NCBI RefSeq assembly: GCF_023072615.1
Contig: NZ_JAKNRW010000007.1
Location: forward strand, 1-64,000
Reading direction: 5' to 3'
DNA length: 64,000 nt
DNA from: Pseudomonas violetae
GTDB taxonomy: Bacteria > Pseudomonadota > Gammaproteobacteria > Pseudomonadales > Pseudomonadaceae
The notes below the pieces were generated by a model. The model was not told the origin of the DNA. It did no database searches and saw only the letters and a list, made by a program, of their open reading frames with translations. A program made the position numbers and the translations under genes. Below are positions 10,922 to 23,454 of the stretch, in pieces; positions within the stretch are counted from its first letter, which is position 1; every line of letters begins with the position of its first letter.

Positions 10922-11020
10922 AAAAGCTCCATGTGCATAGGCAATCGTGTCGGTGTGACGATGGGCTGTTTGAGCCGGATCGGCACCTATGGGTTCCCGT
11001 ATGCACGGTATTGCCGGCCG

Positions 11021-12703
<1,683 letters not shown>

Positions 12704-12790
12704 TCAGTGGAGGTGGTTGAAGGCTAGTCAGTTTTGGCTATCAAGGGCGGTGGTATTTATTCAGCGTGTTGCTAGTGCGGTGCAGCTAAC

Positions 12791-12824
12791 AAAAAGCCCC
12801 GCACGGCGAACCGTGCAGGGCTTT
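12791..12824 (-). terminator. Rho-independent terminator of metK
   Basis: On the minus strand the sequence reads AAAGCCCTGCACGG, loop TTCG, CCGTGCGGGGCTTTTT. This is a strong GC-rich hairpin with a T run, 20 bp past the metK stop codon. Confidence 0.9.
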
Positions 12825-12843
12825 GGGTACCGCCGGGGAGGTC

Positions 12844-14034
<1,191 letters not shown>

Positions 14035-14052
14035 CTCGATGTTTTCCTGAAT

Positions 14053-15048
14053 TTACCGATGGTGAGTGTCGCCAGCCGGCCGCTGAAAGTGGCGGACCTG
14101 AATCTGGAAACCATTACGTAAGCCTACATAGAGGCTTTCCCCGGGAACGAGTCCCGCAGCGGTGGCCCAACGGGCCAAATCGTCCTGTTCAAACCCCAAC
14201 CAGAGATCACCGCAGGCCTCCTTGGCCCAACTCTGGTTGTGGCTACATAACTCTGTCACTAACAGGCTACCGCCTGGTTTCAGCAAAACGGCCATATGCC
14301 TGAGTGCATCAGCCGGCGCGGCAAAATGATGCAGCACCATGTTCAATACCACGCAATCAGCCGTGAGGCTGACGCCGTTCAACGCATCGGCGAGCTGCAG
14401 GCTGACGTTGCCCAAGGCTTCCCGTTCACACACCTGGCGCGCCAGTTCGAGCATGGCCGGGCTGTTGTCCAGTGCCGTGACGTGCATGAAGCGGCGCGCC
14501 AGCTCTGGGAGGAAGGCGCCGTCACCGGGGCCGACTTCGATAGCCGTGGCACTCTCGCCGAAACCCAGCTTGTCGAGCAGTGCTACTACACTGTCGCGGT
14601 ACTGCGGCAAGCCGGCAATCAGGTCTTGCTGGGCGCGAAACTTTTCCGCTACCCGTGAGAAAAAGTCCTGGCTGGCGGCCGCACGTTGCCCATGGACCTG
14701 GCCGATCCGCGACTGCACGTCGGCAGGCAGGGTCAGGTTATCCACCTCTTCGAGCAGGGCCGCGTGCAGCTTGCCGCCCAGCAGGTCGGTGTGGGGCAGG
14801 GCGCGACGATAGAAAATCGCATTGCCTTCACGGCGGGTCGCCACCAGTTCGGCCTGGGCCAGCACCTTCAGGTGGTGACTCATGCCCGATTGGCCCATGC
14901 CGAAGATCTGCGCCAGTTCCAGTACGCCAAACGAATCGTTGGTCAGCACGCGCAACACATTCAGACGCAAAGGATCGCCGCCGGCCTTGCAAAGGGCCGC
15001 CAGCTCGTCGCAGTCGTCATGTTGAATGGAGGGCACGCGTAGATTCAT
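14053..15048 (-). CDS. ArsR-type HTH and methyltransferase fusion regulator (SahR-like)
   Basis: A 331-residue two-domain protein. Residues about 15-100 are an ArsR winged helix (GDPLRLNVLRVLTNDSFGVLELAQIFGMGQSGMSHHLKVLAQAELV) without the Cys metal site of ArsR or SmtB. Residues about 150-320 are a class I SAM-dependent methyltransferase fold (AIEVGPGDGAFLPELA motif I, VVLNMVLHHFAAPADALRHMAVLLKPGGSLLVTE). The layout matches SahR, a known proteobacterial repressor of methionine-cycle genes that senses S-adenosylhomocysteine through this domain. It is first in an operon with metK and has a long palindrome 39 bp before its start. SAH sensing here is inferred from architecture and context. Confidence 0.85.
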   Translation of the reverse strand: MNLRVPSIQHDDCDELAALCKAGGDPLRLNVLRVLTNDSFGVLELAQIFGMGQSGMSHHLKVLAQAELVATRREGNAIFYRRALPHTDLLGGKLHAALLEEVDNLTLPADVQSRIGQVHGQRAAASQDFFSRVAEKFRAQQDLIAGLPQYRDSVVALLDKLGFGESATAIEVGPGDGAFLPELARRFMHVTALDNSPAMLELARQVCEREALGNVSLQLADALNGVSLTADCVVLNMVLHHFAAPADALRHMAVLLKPGGSLLVTELCSHNQSWAKEACGDLWLGFEQDDLARWATAAGLVPGESLYVGLRNGFQIQVRHFQRPAGDTHHR

Positions 15049-15086
15049 AAGGCCGGCAGTCTAGTCACGGGTCGAAAACACCGCAA

Positions 15087-15116
15087 GAGCAATATCAAAA
15101 AGTTTTGATATTGCTC
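15087..15116. promoter_or_regulatory. 14-bp-arm palindrome, probable operator of the regulator-metK operon
   Basis: Perfect inverted repeat GAGCAATATCAAAA / TTTTGATATTGC(TC) with a two-base centre (AG). It lies between the divergent regulator-metK and tkt genes, 39 bp before the regulator start. Core ATCAA/TTGAT half-sites fit an ArsR-family dimer. Autoregulation by the SahR-like protein is inferred. Confidence 0.75.
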
Positions 15117-15321
15117 GATAGATGGCACTTCCCGCCGACTGCTTTACTCTACAAACGTACAGCGGAAAGGTTTCACCAAGCGAAACCGCCGCCTGTCGTG
15201 GGAAAAACGTCCTCATATGACTATCTGTCATTGCCCCGAGGCCGGTCGGTGAGGGAAAATGCTCGCCTTTTTTCCGATTCGTTTTATTCACTCTCGATTC
15301 AATATCCGCAGGAGAACAGCG

Positions 15322-17319
15322 ATGCCCAGCCGTCGTGAGCGTGCCAACGCCATTCGTGCCCTCAGCATGGATGCCGTGCAAAAAGCCAACAGCGGCCATC
15401 CCGGTGCCCCTATGGGTATGGCGGATATCGCCGAAGTACTTTGGCGTGACTACCTGAAGCACAACCCGAGCAATCCATCGTTCGCTGACCGTGACCGCTT
15501 CGTGCTGTCCAACGGCCATGGCTCGATGTTGATCTACTCGCTGCTGCACCTGACCGGCTACGACCTGTCGATCGATGACCTGAAAAACTTCCGCCAACTG
15601 CACAGCCGCACCCCGGGCCACCCGGAATTCGGCTACACCCCGGGCGTTGAAACCACCACCGGTCCTCTAGGCCAAGGCCTGGCCAATGCCGTTGGTTTTG
15701 CCTTGGCAGAAAAAGTCATGGCGGCGCAATTCAACCGTCCGGGCCACAATGTCGTTGATCATCACACCTACGTTTTCCTGGGTGATGGCTGCATGATGGA
15801 GGGCATTTCCCACGAAGTCGGCTCCTTGGCCGGTACTTTGGGCCTGGGTAAGCTGATCGCCTTTTACGATGACAACGGTATTTCCATCGACGGCGAAGTC
15901 GAAGGCTGGTTCACCGACGACACGCCAAAGCGTTTCGAAGCCTACAACTGGCAGGTGATCCGCAATGTCGACGGTCACGACCCTGAAGAAATCAAGACGG
16001 CCATCGAGACTGCCCGCAAAAGCGACCAGCCGACGCTGATCTGCTGCAAGACCACCATCGGCTTCGGTTCGCCGAACAAGCAGGGTAAAGAAGATTGCCA
16101 CGGCGCCCCGCTGGGCGACGCGGAAATCGCTCTGACCCGCACCGCGCTGAACTGGAACCACGGTCCGTTCGACATCCCGGCTGATATCTACGCCGAGTGG
16201 GATGCCAAGGAAGCAGGCCTTGCGGCTGAAGCCGAGTGGGATCAGCGCTTTGCTGCCTATTCCGCTGCCTTCCCAGACCTGGCCAACGAACTGGTTCGTC
16301 GCTTGAGCGGTGAATTGCCAGCCGACTTCGCCGAAAAAGCCTCGGCTTACATTGCTGAAGTCGCGGCCAAGGGCGAGACCATCGCCAGCCGTAAGGCCAG
16401 TCAGAACGCCCTGAATGCCTATGGTCCGCTGTTGCCTGAACTGCTGGGCGGCTCCGCTGACCTGGCCGGTTCCAACCTGACCCTGTGGAAAGGTTGCAAA
16501 GGTGTCACGGCTGAAGACGCCAGCGGCAACTACATGTACTACGGCGTTCGCGAGTTCGGCATGAGCGCGATCATGAACGGCGTCGCCCTGCACGGCGGCC
16601 TGGTGCCTTACGGCGCGACCTTCCTGATGTTCATGGAATACGCACGCAACGCAGTGCGCATGGCGTCGCTGATGAAGAAACGCGTGGTGTTCGTCTACAC
16701 CCACGACTCCATTGGCCTGGGCGAAGATGGCCCGACTCACCAGCCAATCGAGCAACTGACCAGCCTGCGCAGCACGCCGAACCTCGACACCTGGCGTCCA
16801 GCGGATGCCGTTGAATCGGCGGTTTGCTGGAAGCTGGCGATCGAGCGCAAGGACGGCCCTTCGGCGCTGATCTTCTCGCGTCAGAACCTGCAGCACCAGG
16901 ATCGCGATGCCGGCCAGATCGCCGACATCGCCCGTGGCGGTTACGTGTTGAAGGACTGTGTAGGCGAGCCTGAGCTGATCCTGATCTCCACCGGTTCCGA
17001 AGTGGGCCTGGCTGTTCAGGCTTACGACAAGCTGACTGCGCAAGGTCGCAATGTGCGTGTGGTTTCGATGCCTTGCACCAGCGTGTTCGATGCCCAGGAC
17101 GCCGACTACAAGCAATCTGTTCTGCCGTTGCAGGTCAGCGCCCGTATCGCCATCGAAGCCGCGCACGCGGACTACTGGTACAAGTACGTGGGCCTGGAAG
17201 GCCGCGTCATTGGCATGACCACCTACGGCGAGTCGGCGCCTGCGCCTGCCTTATTCGAAGAGTTCGGCTTCACCCTGGAAAACATCCTGGGTCAGGCTGA
17301 AGAGCTGCTGGAAGACTAA
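15322..17319 (+). CDS. tkt: Transketolase
   Basis: Thiamine-diphosphate enzyme of the pentose phosphate pathway, moving two-carbon units between sugar phosphates. It is 665 residues from the ATG at 15322 (GGAGA eight nt upstream); an upstream in-frame start at 15259 adds a basic stretch absent from the family. Seen are [21 protein letters not shown] at the N-terminus, [25 protein letters not shown] of the thiamine-diphosphate site, and [15 protein letters not shown]. It is the first gene of tkt-epd-pgk, with fba behind. Divergent from the methyl-cycle regulator, whose operator also lies in its upstream region. Confidence 0.97.
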   Translation: MPSRRERANAIRALSMDAVQKANSGHPGAPMGMADIAEVLWRDYLKHNPSNPSFADRDRFVLSNGHGSMLIYSLLHLTGYDLSIDDLKNFRQLHSRTPGHPEFGYTPGVETTTGPLGQGLANAVGFALAEKVMAAQFNRPGHNVVDHHTYVFLGDGCMMEGISHEVGSLAGTLGLGKLIAFYDDNGISIDGEVEGWFTDDTPKRFEAYNWQVIRNVDGHDPEEIKTAIETARKSDQPTLICCKTTIGFGSPNKQGKEDCHGAPLGDAEIALTRTALNWNHGPFDIPADIYAEWDAKEAGLAAEAEWDQRFAAYSAAFPDLANELVRRLSGELPADFAEKASAYIAEVAAKGETIASRKASQNALNAYGPLLPELLGGSADLAGSNLTLWKGCKGVTAEDASGNYMYYGVREFGMSAIMNGVALHGGLVPYGATFLMFMEYARNAVRMASLMKKRVVFVYTHDSIGLGEDGPTHQPIEQLTSLRSTPNLDTWRPADAVESAVCWKLAIERKDGPSALIFSRQNLQHQDRDAGQIADIARGGYVLKDCVGEPELILISTGSEVGLAVQAYDKLTAQGRNVRVVSMPCTSVFDAQDADYKQSVLPLQVSARIAIEAAHADYWYKYVGLEGRVIGMTTYGESAPAPALFEEFGFTLENILGQAEELLED

Positions 17320-17350
17320 GTGCAGGTGATGTATTGCCTGTTCTGATGCC

Positions 17351-17417
17351 ATCGCGGGCAAGCTCGCTCCCACAAGGATCTCCATCGGTCCTGTGGGTGC
17401 GGGCTTGCCCGCGATAG
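17351..17417. repeat. REP doublet (ATCGCGGGCAAGC type)
   Basis: Arms ATCGCGGGCAAGCTCGCTCC and GTGCGGGCTTGCCCGCGAT in the 152-bp gap between tkt and epd. It may weaken read-through or shape message stability inside the operon. Confidence 0.85.
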
Positions 17418-17471
17418 CGGTCGATCAGGCAACGCTGCAACGAAGGATTCACCACAGTAATCGAGAACCCC

Positions 17472-18536
17472 ATGCCCCAACCGCGTCCTTACAAAGTTGC
17501 ACTCAACGGCTACGGCCGGATTGGTCGTTGCGTCTTGCGTGCGTTGTTCGAGCGAGGCGACAAGGCCGGGTTTGAGATTGTCGCGATCAACGATCTGGCC
17601 GACATGGCCAGCATCGAATACCTGACACGCTTCGACTCCACGCACGGGCGTTTTCCCGGCGAAGTGAAAGTCGACGGCGATTGTCTGCATATTAATGGCA
17701 ACTGCGTGAAGATCCTGCGCAGTGCCACACCCGAAGGCATCGATTGGGCGTCACTGGACGTCGATTTGGTGCTTGAATGCTCCGGTGCCTACCACACTCG
17801 CGAGGATGGTCAGCGCTTCCTCAATGCTGGCGCGCCGCGGGTGCTGTTTTCCCAGCCGATGGCCAGCGAGGCCGACGTTGACGCCACCATCGTCTTTGGC
17901 GTGAACCAGGATTGCCTGACCGGCGCCGAGTTGCTGGTGTCCAACGCGTCCTGCACCACCAACTGCGGCGTGCCGCTGTTGCGCCTGCTGGATAAGGCCA
18001 TCGGCCTGGATTACGTGTCGATCACCACGATCCACTCGGCGATGAACGATCAGCCCGTGATTGACGCCTATCACCACGAAGACCTGCGCCGCACCCGTTC
18101 GGCGTTTCAGTCGGTGATTCCGGTGTCCACTGGTCTGGCGCGTGGCATCGAGCGCCTGTTGCCGGAACTTGCCGGCCGAATTCAGGCCAAAGCCGTGCGG
18201 GTGCCGACGGTTAACGTGTCCTGCCTCGACATCACGATGCAGACCGCCACTGCAACCGATGCCACCGAGATCAACCGGATCCTGCGCGAGGCGGCCACCA
18301 GCGGCCCGCTCAAGGGTCTGCTGGCCTACACCGAGCTCCCCCACGCAAGCTGTGATTTCAACCACGACCCACATTCGGCCATCGTCGATGCCAGTCAGAC
18401 TAGGGTTTCCGGTCCCAAGCTGGTGAACATCCTGGCCTGGTTCGACAACGAATGGGGTTTTGCCAACCGAATGCTGGACGTTGCAGAGCACTATCTGCAA
18501 GCAGCTTCTCCACTCTCTGCTTCTCAAAAGCCGTAA
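17472..18536 (+). CDS. epd: D-erythrose-4-phosphate dehydrogenase (GapA paralogue)
   Basis: NAD-dependent oxidation of erythrose 4-phosphate to 4-phosphoerythronate, the first step toward pyridoxal phosphate. It is 354 residues. The Rossmann motif NGYGRIGR is at 12-19, and the catalytic Cys161 sits in [23 protein letters not shown] at the C-terminus is shared with GAPDH. The tkt-epd-pgk-fba order is the classic setting for epd, which distinguishes it from true GAPDH. pgk follows 17 bp later. Confidence 0.93.
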   Translation: MPQPRPYKVALNGYGRIGRCVLRALFERGDKAGFEIVAINDLADMASIEYLTRFDSTHGRFPGEVKVDGDCLHINGNCVKILRSATPEGIDWASLDVDLVLECSGAYHTREDGQRFLNAGAPRVLFSQPMASEADVDATIVFGVNQDCLTGAELLVSNASCTTNCGVPLLRLLDKAIGLDYVSITTIHSAMNDQPVIDAYHHEDLRRTRSAFQSVIPVSTGLARGIERLLPELAGRIQAKAVRVPTVNVSCLDITMQTATATDATEINRILREAATSGPLKGLLAYTELPHASCDFNHDPHSAIVDASQTRVSGPKLVNILAWFDNEWGFANRMLDVAEHYLQAASPLSASQKP

Positions 18537-18553
18537 CTCAGGAAATGCGACCC

Positions 18554-19717
18554 ATGACCGTGTTGAAGATGACCGACCTCGATCTGCAAGGTAAGCGCGT
18601 ACTGATTCGCGAAGACCTCAACGTCCCAGTCAAGGACGGTGTTGTCACCAGCGATGCGCGAATCCTGGCCTCGCTGCCGACCATCAAGCTGGCCCTGGAA
18701 AAAGGTGCAGCCGTGATGGTCTGCTCGCACCTTGGCCGTCCAACCGAAGGCGAGTTCTCGGCGGAGAACAGCCTCAAGCCAGTCGCCGATTACCTGAGCA
18801 AGGCCCTGGGCCGCGATGTGCCTCTGGTAGCTGATTATCTGGGTGGCGTCGACGTCAAGGCCGGCGACATCGTGCTGTTCGAAAACGTGCGCTTCAACAA
18901 GGGCGAGAAAAAGAACGCTGATGAACTGGCCCAGCAATACGCCGCCCTGTGCGACGTGTTCGTGATGGACGCCTTCGGCACCGCTCACCGTGCCGAGGGT
19001 TCGACCCACGGCGTGGCCAAGTTCGCCAAAGTCGCTGCTGCAGGTCCGCTTCTGGCTGCTGAACTGGACGCACTGGGCAAAGCCCTGGGTTCGCCAGCCC
19101 AGCCAATGGCCGCGATCGTTGCCGGCTCGAAGGTCTCGACCAAACTCGACGTACTGAACAGCCTGAGCCAGATCTGCAACCAGTTGATCGTCGGCGGCGG
19201 CATTGCCAACACCTTCCTGGCCGCAGCCGGCCACCCGGTTGGCAAATCCCTGTACGAGCCTGACCTGCTGGACACCGCTCGCAAAATCGCCGCCAAGGTT
19301 AGCGTGCCGCTGCCGGTGGACGTGGTGGTTGCCAAGGAGTTCGCCGAGAGCGCAACAGCTACTGTCAAGCTGATCGCCGACGTGGCTGCCGATGACATGA
19401 TTCTGGACATTGGCCCTCAGACCGCAGCGAATTTCGCCGAGCTGCTGAAATCCTCCAAGACCATCCTGTGGAACGGTCCGGTAGGCGTGTTCGAATTCGA
19501 CCAGTTTGGTAATGGCACCAAGGTCCTTGCCCAAGCCATCGCCGAAAGCTCGGCGTTCTCCATTGCTGGCGGCGGCGATACCCTGGCCGCCATCGATAAA
19601 TATGGCGTTGCCGACCAGATCTCGTACATTTCTACCGGCGGCGGAGCGTTCCTCGAGTTCGTTGAGGGCAAGGTGCTCCCGGCGGTTGAAGTCCTGGAAA
19701 GCCGGGCCAAGGCCTGA
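18554..19717 (+). CDS. pgk: Phosphoglycerate kinase
   Basis: Transfers phosphate between 1,3-bisphosphoglycerate and ADP in glycolysis and gluconeogenesis. It is 387 residues from the ATG at 18554, with AGGAAA nine nt upstream; an ATG at 18545 overlaps that site. Motifs are [65 protein letters not shown], and the C-terminal [13 protein letters not shown]. It sits between epd and a small lipoprotein gene. Confidence 0.98.
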   Translation: MTVLKMTDLDLQGKRVLIREDLNVPVKDGVVTSDARILASLPTIKLALEKGAAVMVCSHLGRPTEGEFSAENSLKPVADYLSKALGRDVPLVADYLGGVDVKAGDIVLFENVRFNKGEKKNADELAQQYAALCDVFVMDAFGTAHRAEGSTHGVAKFAKVAAAGPLLAAELDALGKALGSPAQPMAAIVAGSKVSTKLDVLNSLSQICNQLIVGGGIANTFLAAAGHPVGKSLYEPDLLDTARKIAAKVSVPLPVDVVVAKEFAESATATVKLIADVAADDMILDIGPQTAANFAELLKSSKTILWNGPVGVFEFDQFGNGTKVLAQAIAESSAFSIAGGGDTLAAIDKYGVADQISYISTGGGAFLEFVEGKVLPAVEVLESRAKA

Positions 19718-19752
19718 GGTCCGCACCGTTGACCAGGAAAGGGAGTGTTCAC

Positions 19753-19974
19753 ATGGTCAAGATTTTAGCGCTATTGGTCGTCGCGGGTTCGCTGGCCGCC
19801 TGCGGGAGCAATCCCCAAGCCAAGCCGGAGCCGGCACCGTCTGAGTTGGACAAAGGCTGTTACCAGGCTGACTGGCAGGCCGAAACCAACCCGGTGATTA
19901 ACAAGCGTTCGGGGCCTGATGGCCTGGAAAAATATGAGTCCCGAACCCCGGCCAAGGAACATGGTTGTCCTTGA
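19753..19974 (+). CDS. Small lipoprotein, unknown function
   Basis: A 73-residue predicted lipoprotein starting at the ATG at 19753, with AAGGGAG nine nt upstream. The signal is KILALLVVAGSLAAC with the acylated Cys at 17. The mature part is short and polar with two further Cys (GCYQADW, EHGCP) that could pair. It is 35 bp after pgk and 56 bp before the MliC gene, so it is probably transcribed with both. No known domain recognised. Confidence 0.75.
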   Translation: MVKILALLVVAGSLAACGSNPQAKPEPAPSELDKGCYQADWQAETNPVINKRSGPDGLEKYESRTPAKEHGCP

Positions 19975-20030
19975 CGGGTCTGACTCTTTACCCAGCGCTG
20001 GCGGCGTGTGCCGCCAGTCGAGGAACATGG

Positions 20031-20360
20031 ATGAAAGGTTTTATCGCCGTTACGGCAATGGCACTGCTGGCAGGTTGCTCGAATTTCAACCTGTTCACGC
20101 CTGCCGAACCGACTGACAGCTGGACGAGCTGGACCTGTGACAGCCAGGCCAAGGTGCTGTGGCGCTATACCGATGCCAGCCGTGAGGCGGTGGATGTGCG
20201 CCTCGGCGGGGCCGATCAGGTCTATCGCCTGAAGCAGGAACAGGGCGCCTCGGGTGCGCTGTACAGCAACGACATGCTGGCGTTTCACATGAAAGGTGAG
20301 GAAGGCCTGGTGTACTGGGTCGCCACCAATGATTTGATTGGCCGCGGTTGCCATCTGTAG
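20031..20360 (+). CDS. MliC-family lysozyme inhibitor lipoprotein
   Basis: A 109-residue lipoprotein (LLAGC, Cys16) of the MliC/PliC family, which block host C-type lysozyme from the outer membrane or periplasm. The mature part opens WTSWTCDSQAKVLWRYTDAS and ends DLIGRGC, the two Cys of the family disulfide. The middle has the beta-barrel strands VYRLKQEQGASGALYSNDMLAFHMKG. The start ATG at 20031 has AGGAA six nt upstream. The stop codon is inside the left arm of a REP. Confidence 0.8.
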   Translation: MKGFIAVTAMALLAGCSNFNLFTPAEPTDSWTSWTCDSQAKVLWRYTDASREAVDVRLGGADQVYRLKQEQGASGALYSNDMLAFHMKGEEGLVYWVATNDLIGRGCHL

Positions 20361-20456
20361 GAGCGAGCTTGCTCGCGATGGTCGTTAACGATAACGCTGG
20401 GTGCCTGAATGCCCGCGCGGTCTGGGCCATCTTCGCGAGCAAGCTCGCTCCTACAG
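20356..20456. repeat. REP doublet (GTAGGAGCGAGC type)
   Basis: Arms TGTAGGAGCGAGCTTGCTCG and CGAGCAAGCTCGCTCCTACA, about 55 bp apart. The left arm overlaps the TAG stop of the MliC gene. The interior GTCGTTAACGATAACG resembles that of the copy at 3661-3760. Confidence 0.9.
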
Positions 20457-20578
20457 GGGGCCGATGCACCACCGAATTAGCAGGAAGGGCCAACCCCTGA
20501 TCTGCAATAACTTGAATAGCCGCCGCCGCTACGGCAGGCTGGCACGATTAACGACCCAAACCGGGAGAGACACACACA

Positions 20579-21643
20579 ATGGCACTTATCAGCATGCGCC
20601 AGATGTTGGACCACGCAGCCGAGTTCGGCTACGGCGTTCCAGCCTTCAACGTTAACAACCTTGAGCAGATGCGCGCCATCATGGAAGCCGCTGACAAGAC
20701 TGACTCCCCGGTGATCGTCCAGGCTTCGGCCGGTGCTCGCAAATACGCCGGTGCGCCGTTCCTGCGTCACCTGATCCTGGCGGCTATCGAAGAATTCCCG
20801 CACATCCCGGTGTGCATGCACCAGGACCACGGCACCAGCCCTGATGTCTGCCAGCGCTCGATCCAGCTGGGCTTCAGCTCGGTGATGATGGACGGCTCCC
20901 TCGGCGAAGACGGCAAGACCCCGACTGACTACGACTACAACATTCGTGTCACCCAGCAAACCGTTGCAATGGCTCACGCCTGCGGCGTTTCGGTTGAAGG
21001 CGAGCTGGGTTGCCTGGGCTCCCTGGAAACCGGCATGGCCGGTGAAGAAGACGGCATCGGCGCCGAAGGCATTCTGGATCACAGCCAGATGCTGACCGAC
21101 CCGGAAGAGGCTGCTGACTTCGTCAAGCGCACTCAGGTCGACGCCCTCGCGATCGCCATCGGCACCAGCCACGGCGCTTACAAGTTCACCAAGCCGCCTA
21201 CCGGTGACGTGCTGGCGATCGACCGAATCAAAGAGATCCACAAACGCATCCCGAACACTCACCTGGTCATGCATGGTTCGTCTTCGGTGCCTCAGGACTG
21301 GCTGGCGATCATCAACCAGTACGGCGGTGACATTAAAGAAACCTACGGCGTACCGGTTGAAGAAATCGTCGAAGGGATCAAGCACGGCGTGCGCAAGGTC
21401 AACATCGACACCGACCTGCGCCTGGCGTCCACCGGTGCGATGCGTCGCCTGATGGCTACTAACCCAAGCGAATTCGACCCACGCAAGTTCTTCGGCGCCA
21501 CCGTCACTGCCATGCGCGACGTGTGCATCGCTCGCTACGAAGCGTTCGGCACTGCCGGCAATGCTTCGAAGATCAAGCCGATCTCCCTGGAAGGGATGTA
21601 TCAGCGTTATCTGAAAGGCGAGTTGAACGCGAAGGTGAACTGA
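20579..21643 (+). CDS. fba: Class II fructose-bisphosphate aldolase
   Basis: Zinc-dependent aldol cleavage of fructose 1,6-bisphosphate, working mainly toward gluconeogenesis in pseudomonads. It is 354 residues. Metal and substrate motifs are [13 protein letters not shown] (zinc His, Asp), [35 protein letters not shown], and [14 protein letters not shown]. The ATG at 20579 is preceded by GGGAGAG. It is separated from the upstream lipoproteins by a REP doublet and followed by a strong terminator. Confidence 0.97.
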   Translation: MALISMRQMLDHAAEFGYGVPAFNVNNLEQMRAIMEAADKTDSPVIVQASAGARKYAGAPFLRHLILAAIEEFPHIPVCMHQDHGTSPDVCQRSIQLGFSSVMMDGSLGEDGKTPTDYDYNIRVTQQTVAMAHACGVSVEGELGCLGSLETGMAGEEDGIGAEGILDHSQMLTDPEEAADFVKRTQVDALAIAIGTSHGAYKFTKPPTGDVLAIDRIKEIHKRIPNTHLVMHGSSSVPQDWLAIINQYGGDIKETYGVPVEEIVEGIKHGVRKVNIDTDLRLASTGAMRRLMATNPSEFDPRKFFGATVTAMRDVCIARYEAFGTAGNASKIKPISLEGMYQRYLKGELNAKVN

Positions 21644-21700
21644 TTCACTAGCGTGATAGCGCAGCTGGCATAACATTGCCAGCCTGCGTTTATTGTCTGC

Positions 21701-21735
21701 AAATGCCCGTGTCCTTGGCCCCGGGCATTTTTTTT
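21701..21735 (+). terminator. Rho-independent terminator of fba
   Basis: AAATGCCCG, 12-base loop, CGGGCATTT followed by a run of T, 58 bp past the fba stop. Confidence 0.92.
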
Positions 21736-21875
21736 GCCTGCTGTTTGTTTTGATTTTTTTCTGTAAGTTTATGTCAGTAACAACTACTAAACATGCTGGC
21801 GGAAGTGGTGGTGGACAACGTGGTGTTGCGAATTCAATATTTAACTTCAAATTAATTTTATGGATGTAATTGATT

Positions 21876-22313
21876 ATGAAGTGTTACTCTCTGTCTGTTG
21901 CAGCAGTAAGTAAAATGTTTGCGGCTGGACTATTAAGTCTGTTTGCCCTGGCCGGCACTGCCCGAGCAGCCGAAGACGAGTGCCCTGCGGTCGGTAATAT
22001 CATGGCTCAGTCGATCACCCCACAACGCGGTTTCACCTATGCCGCCAACTCTATCCGTGGCGGATGGAAGGGTGAAAATCCCGGCGCGACCGAGTCCTAT
22101 CTGAACAAGGTGAAATTCACCTCGGCTGCCATCAGGCAAACGACGGATAACGGTAATCCAGTCTATTTTGTCGCTTGTGATTATGAAGGCGAAGGCAAGG
22201 CCGGAGTCAGGCTGACCCAGCGCTTTCCTATCGAGGCAAAACCGGCCGGTTCAGCCTGGAAGGATAATTTCTGTTCTGCCAGTTTGAATGAGTGTGCATT
22301 CAAGGTTGATTGA
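21876..22313 (+). CDS. Small secreted Cys-containing protein, unknown (possibly DUF3757-like)
   Basis: A 145-residue protein from the ATG at 21876 (an in-frame TTG lies at 21870). The signal peptide is long: MFAAGLLSLFALAGTARAAED. The mature part starts DECPAVGNIMAQ and has four Cys (ECP, ACDYEG, FCSASLNEC), likely two disulfides, plus WKGENPGA and VRLTQRFP. This resembles short DUF3757 proteins of Pseudomonas, but only weakly. The gene and its upstream 130 bp are clearly AT-rich compared with neighbours, which suggests recent acquisition. It is followed by a hairpin at 22405-22436. Confidence 0.7.
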   Translation: MKCYSLSVAAVSKMFAAGLLSLFALAGTARAAEDECPAVGNIMAQSITPQRGFTYAANSIRGGWKGENPGATESYLNKVKFTSAAIRQTTDNGNPVYFVACDYEGEGKAGVRLTQRFPIEAKPAGSAWKDNFCSASLNECAFKVD

Positions 22314-22404
22314 TGTTTACGTAAAGTGTCATAAAGATGCTATTACAGATTAAGTTTTAGCTGTTGTTGAATAAGATTGATGAGTCATTAAAACAGTCAA
22401 ATTT

Positions 22405-22436
22405 ACGGAAAGCCCGCAGCCATGCGGGTTTTCCGT
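22405..22436. terminator. Hairpin between converging genes, probable terminator
   Basis: ACGGAAAGCCCGCA, loop GCCA, TGCGGGTTTTCCGT. It has A-rich and T-rich flanks within the stem and lies between the secreted protein gene and the converging PL7 lyase gene. Confidence 0.7.
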
Positions 22437-22462
22437 TCAGGAAGTAATATCTGGTCGTGCGG

Positions 22463-23131
22463 CTATTTATCGTGATCGATATCCAGTTTGCTGAACGTCA
22501 CCTTCGCGCCTTCGCTGGTGTAGCCCGTATTGTCCTGCACATAAACCCCTGCCTTGAAGTACAGCTGTTTGTTCCGCCAGGTGGCGCTGATGTTGCTGGC
22601 CCATTGATAACTCGCTGCGCTGATACCCAATGCGCCGCCGGGGCTGAGGTGAATGAGGTAAGAGAACTGCTGGTCGAGTTGGATACCGGTCGCCAGCGTA
22701 ATGACCCGGCCTTCTGCGTCATCAGGGTGCATGCGCACTTTGGCAACGATGTTCCCGGTTTGCGTTTTGGTCTTGTACTGGTATTCGAGTTTCACCATAG
22801 GTTTCTGGCTGTCATAGGCATGGATCTGACCAATGACGAGCTTACCTGAACTGGGCACCTGATTTACCGCCAGGGTCGCACGCAGGGAGTTGTCTGCATC
22901 GGGGTAGAACCAGTTGCGAAGCTTGCCATTGCTATAGGTTTCACGAAGTTCGGTTCGCGGGTATTTGGCATTTTCAGTGCGTGACCCGGTCACCGGGGAC
23001 CAAAAGAACAATGTGCCTGTGTCGGAGTGGAAGTATTGATCCTTGAAACCCTTTACCAATTTGGCTGTTTCAACGGTGTAGGGCGGGTTGCCGACAGGAA
23101 CGCTCAGGTTCCAGGTTGCGAGATCGATCAT
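22463..23131 (-). CDS. Polysaccharide lyase family 7 (alginate lyase)
   Basis: A 222-residue endolytic uronate lyase of the PL7 beta-jelly-roll family, cleaving alginate by beta-elimination. All three signature blocks are present: RTELR (59-63), QIH (102-104) and YFKAGVYVQ (191-199). The ATG at 23131 gives MIDLATWNLSVP, the known N-terminus of single-domain members. An upstream start at 23224 would add a non-signal extension. No signal peptide is seen, so export, if any, must use another route. Divergent from a c-di-GMP gene. Confidence 0.88.
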   Translation of the reverse strand: MIDLATWNLSVPVGNPPYTVETAKLVKGFKDQYFHSDTGTLFFWSPVTGSRTENAKYPRTELRETYSNGKLRNWFYPDADNSLRATLAVNQVPSSGKLVIGQIHAYDSQKPMVKLEYQYKTKTQTGNIVAKVRMHPDDAEGRVITLATGIQLDQQFSYLIHLSPGGALGISAASYQWASNISATWRNKQLYFKAGVYVQDNTGYTSEGAKVTFSKLDIDHDK

Positions 23132-23404
23132 AGACAAAGCTTCCACATATTTTCTTGCACACACGTACCAGAGGCTCTGGCGCGCCGCTTGGAGGTCGGT
23201 CTTTATAAGCGCGAAAGGCAGCATTGTTAACGCAAAACTGACAGATGGATGACGTCAAAATCCTGTTAAAAGGCCATCTTCCGTGGTTTCAGGGGGCTGC
23301 AGCAGTGACCGTTAGTCGGTGAATTAACACTTTAGTTAGATGATGGCGCTCTGACAGCTACTGCTTTCTTGGATCCAGGTCTAGAGTGAGGGCTTAGTAT
23401 TTGT

Positions 23405-23426
23405 CCGGTTTTTCGCGAAAAACCGG
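23405..23426. promoter_or_regulatory. 22-bp perfect palindrome before the GGDEF-EAL gene
   Basis: Arms CCGGTTTTTCG and CGAAAAACCGG with no central mismatch, 28 bp before the start codon of the response regulator. It could be an operator or, as RNA, a leader hairpin. The gap 23132-23454 otherwise holds only the divergent promoters. Confidence 0.6.
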
Positions 23427-23454
23427 CCTGACACCCCGAAAGAAGAGAAGCAGC

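Noticed and set aside
15667..17166. 499-codon minus-strand open frame within tkt
   Set aside because: Antisense shadow of transketolase.
23132..23224. Longer start for the PL7 lyase giving a signal peptide
   Set aside because: The extension has charged residues and no continuous hydrophobic core, and no ribosome site precedes it.
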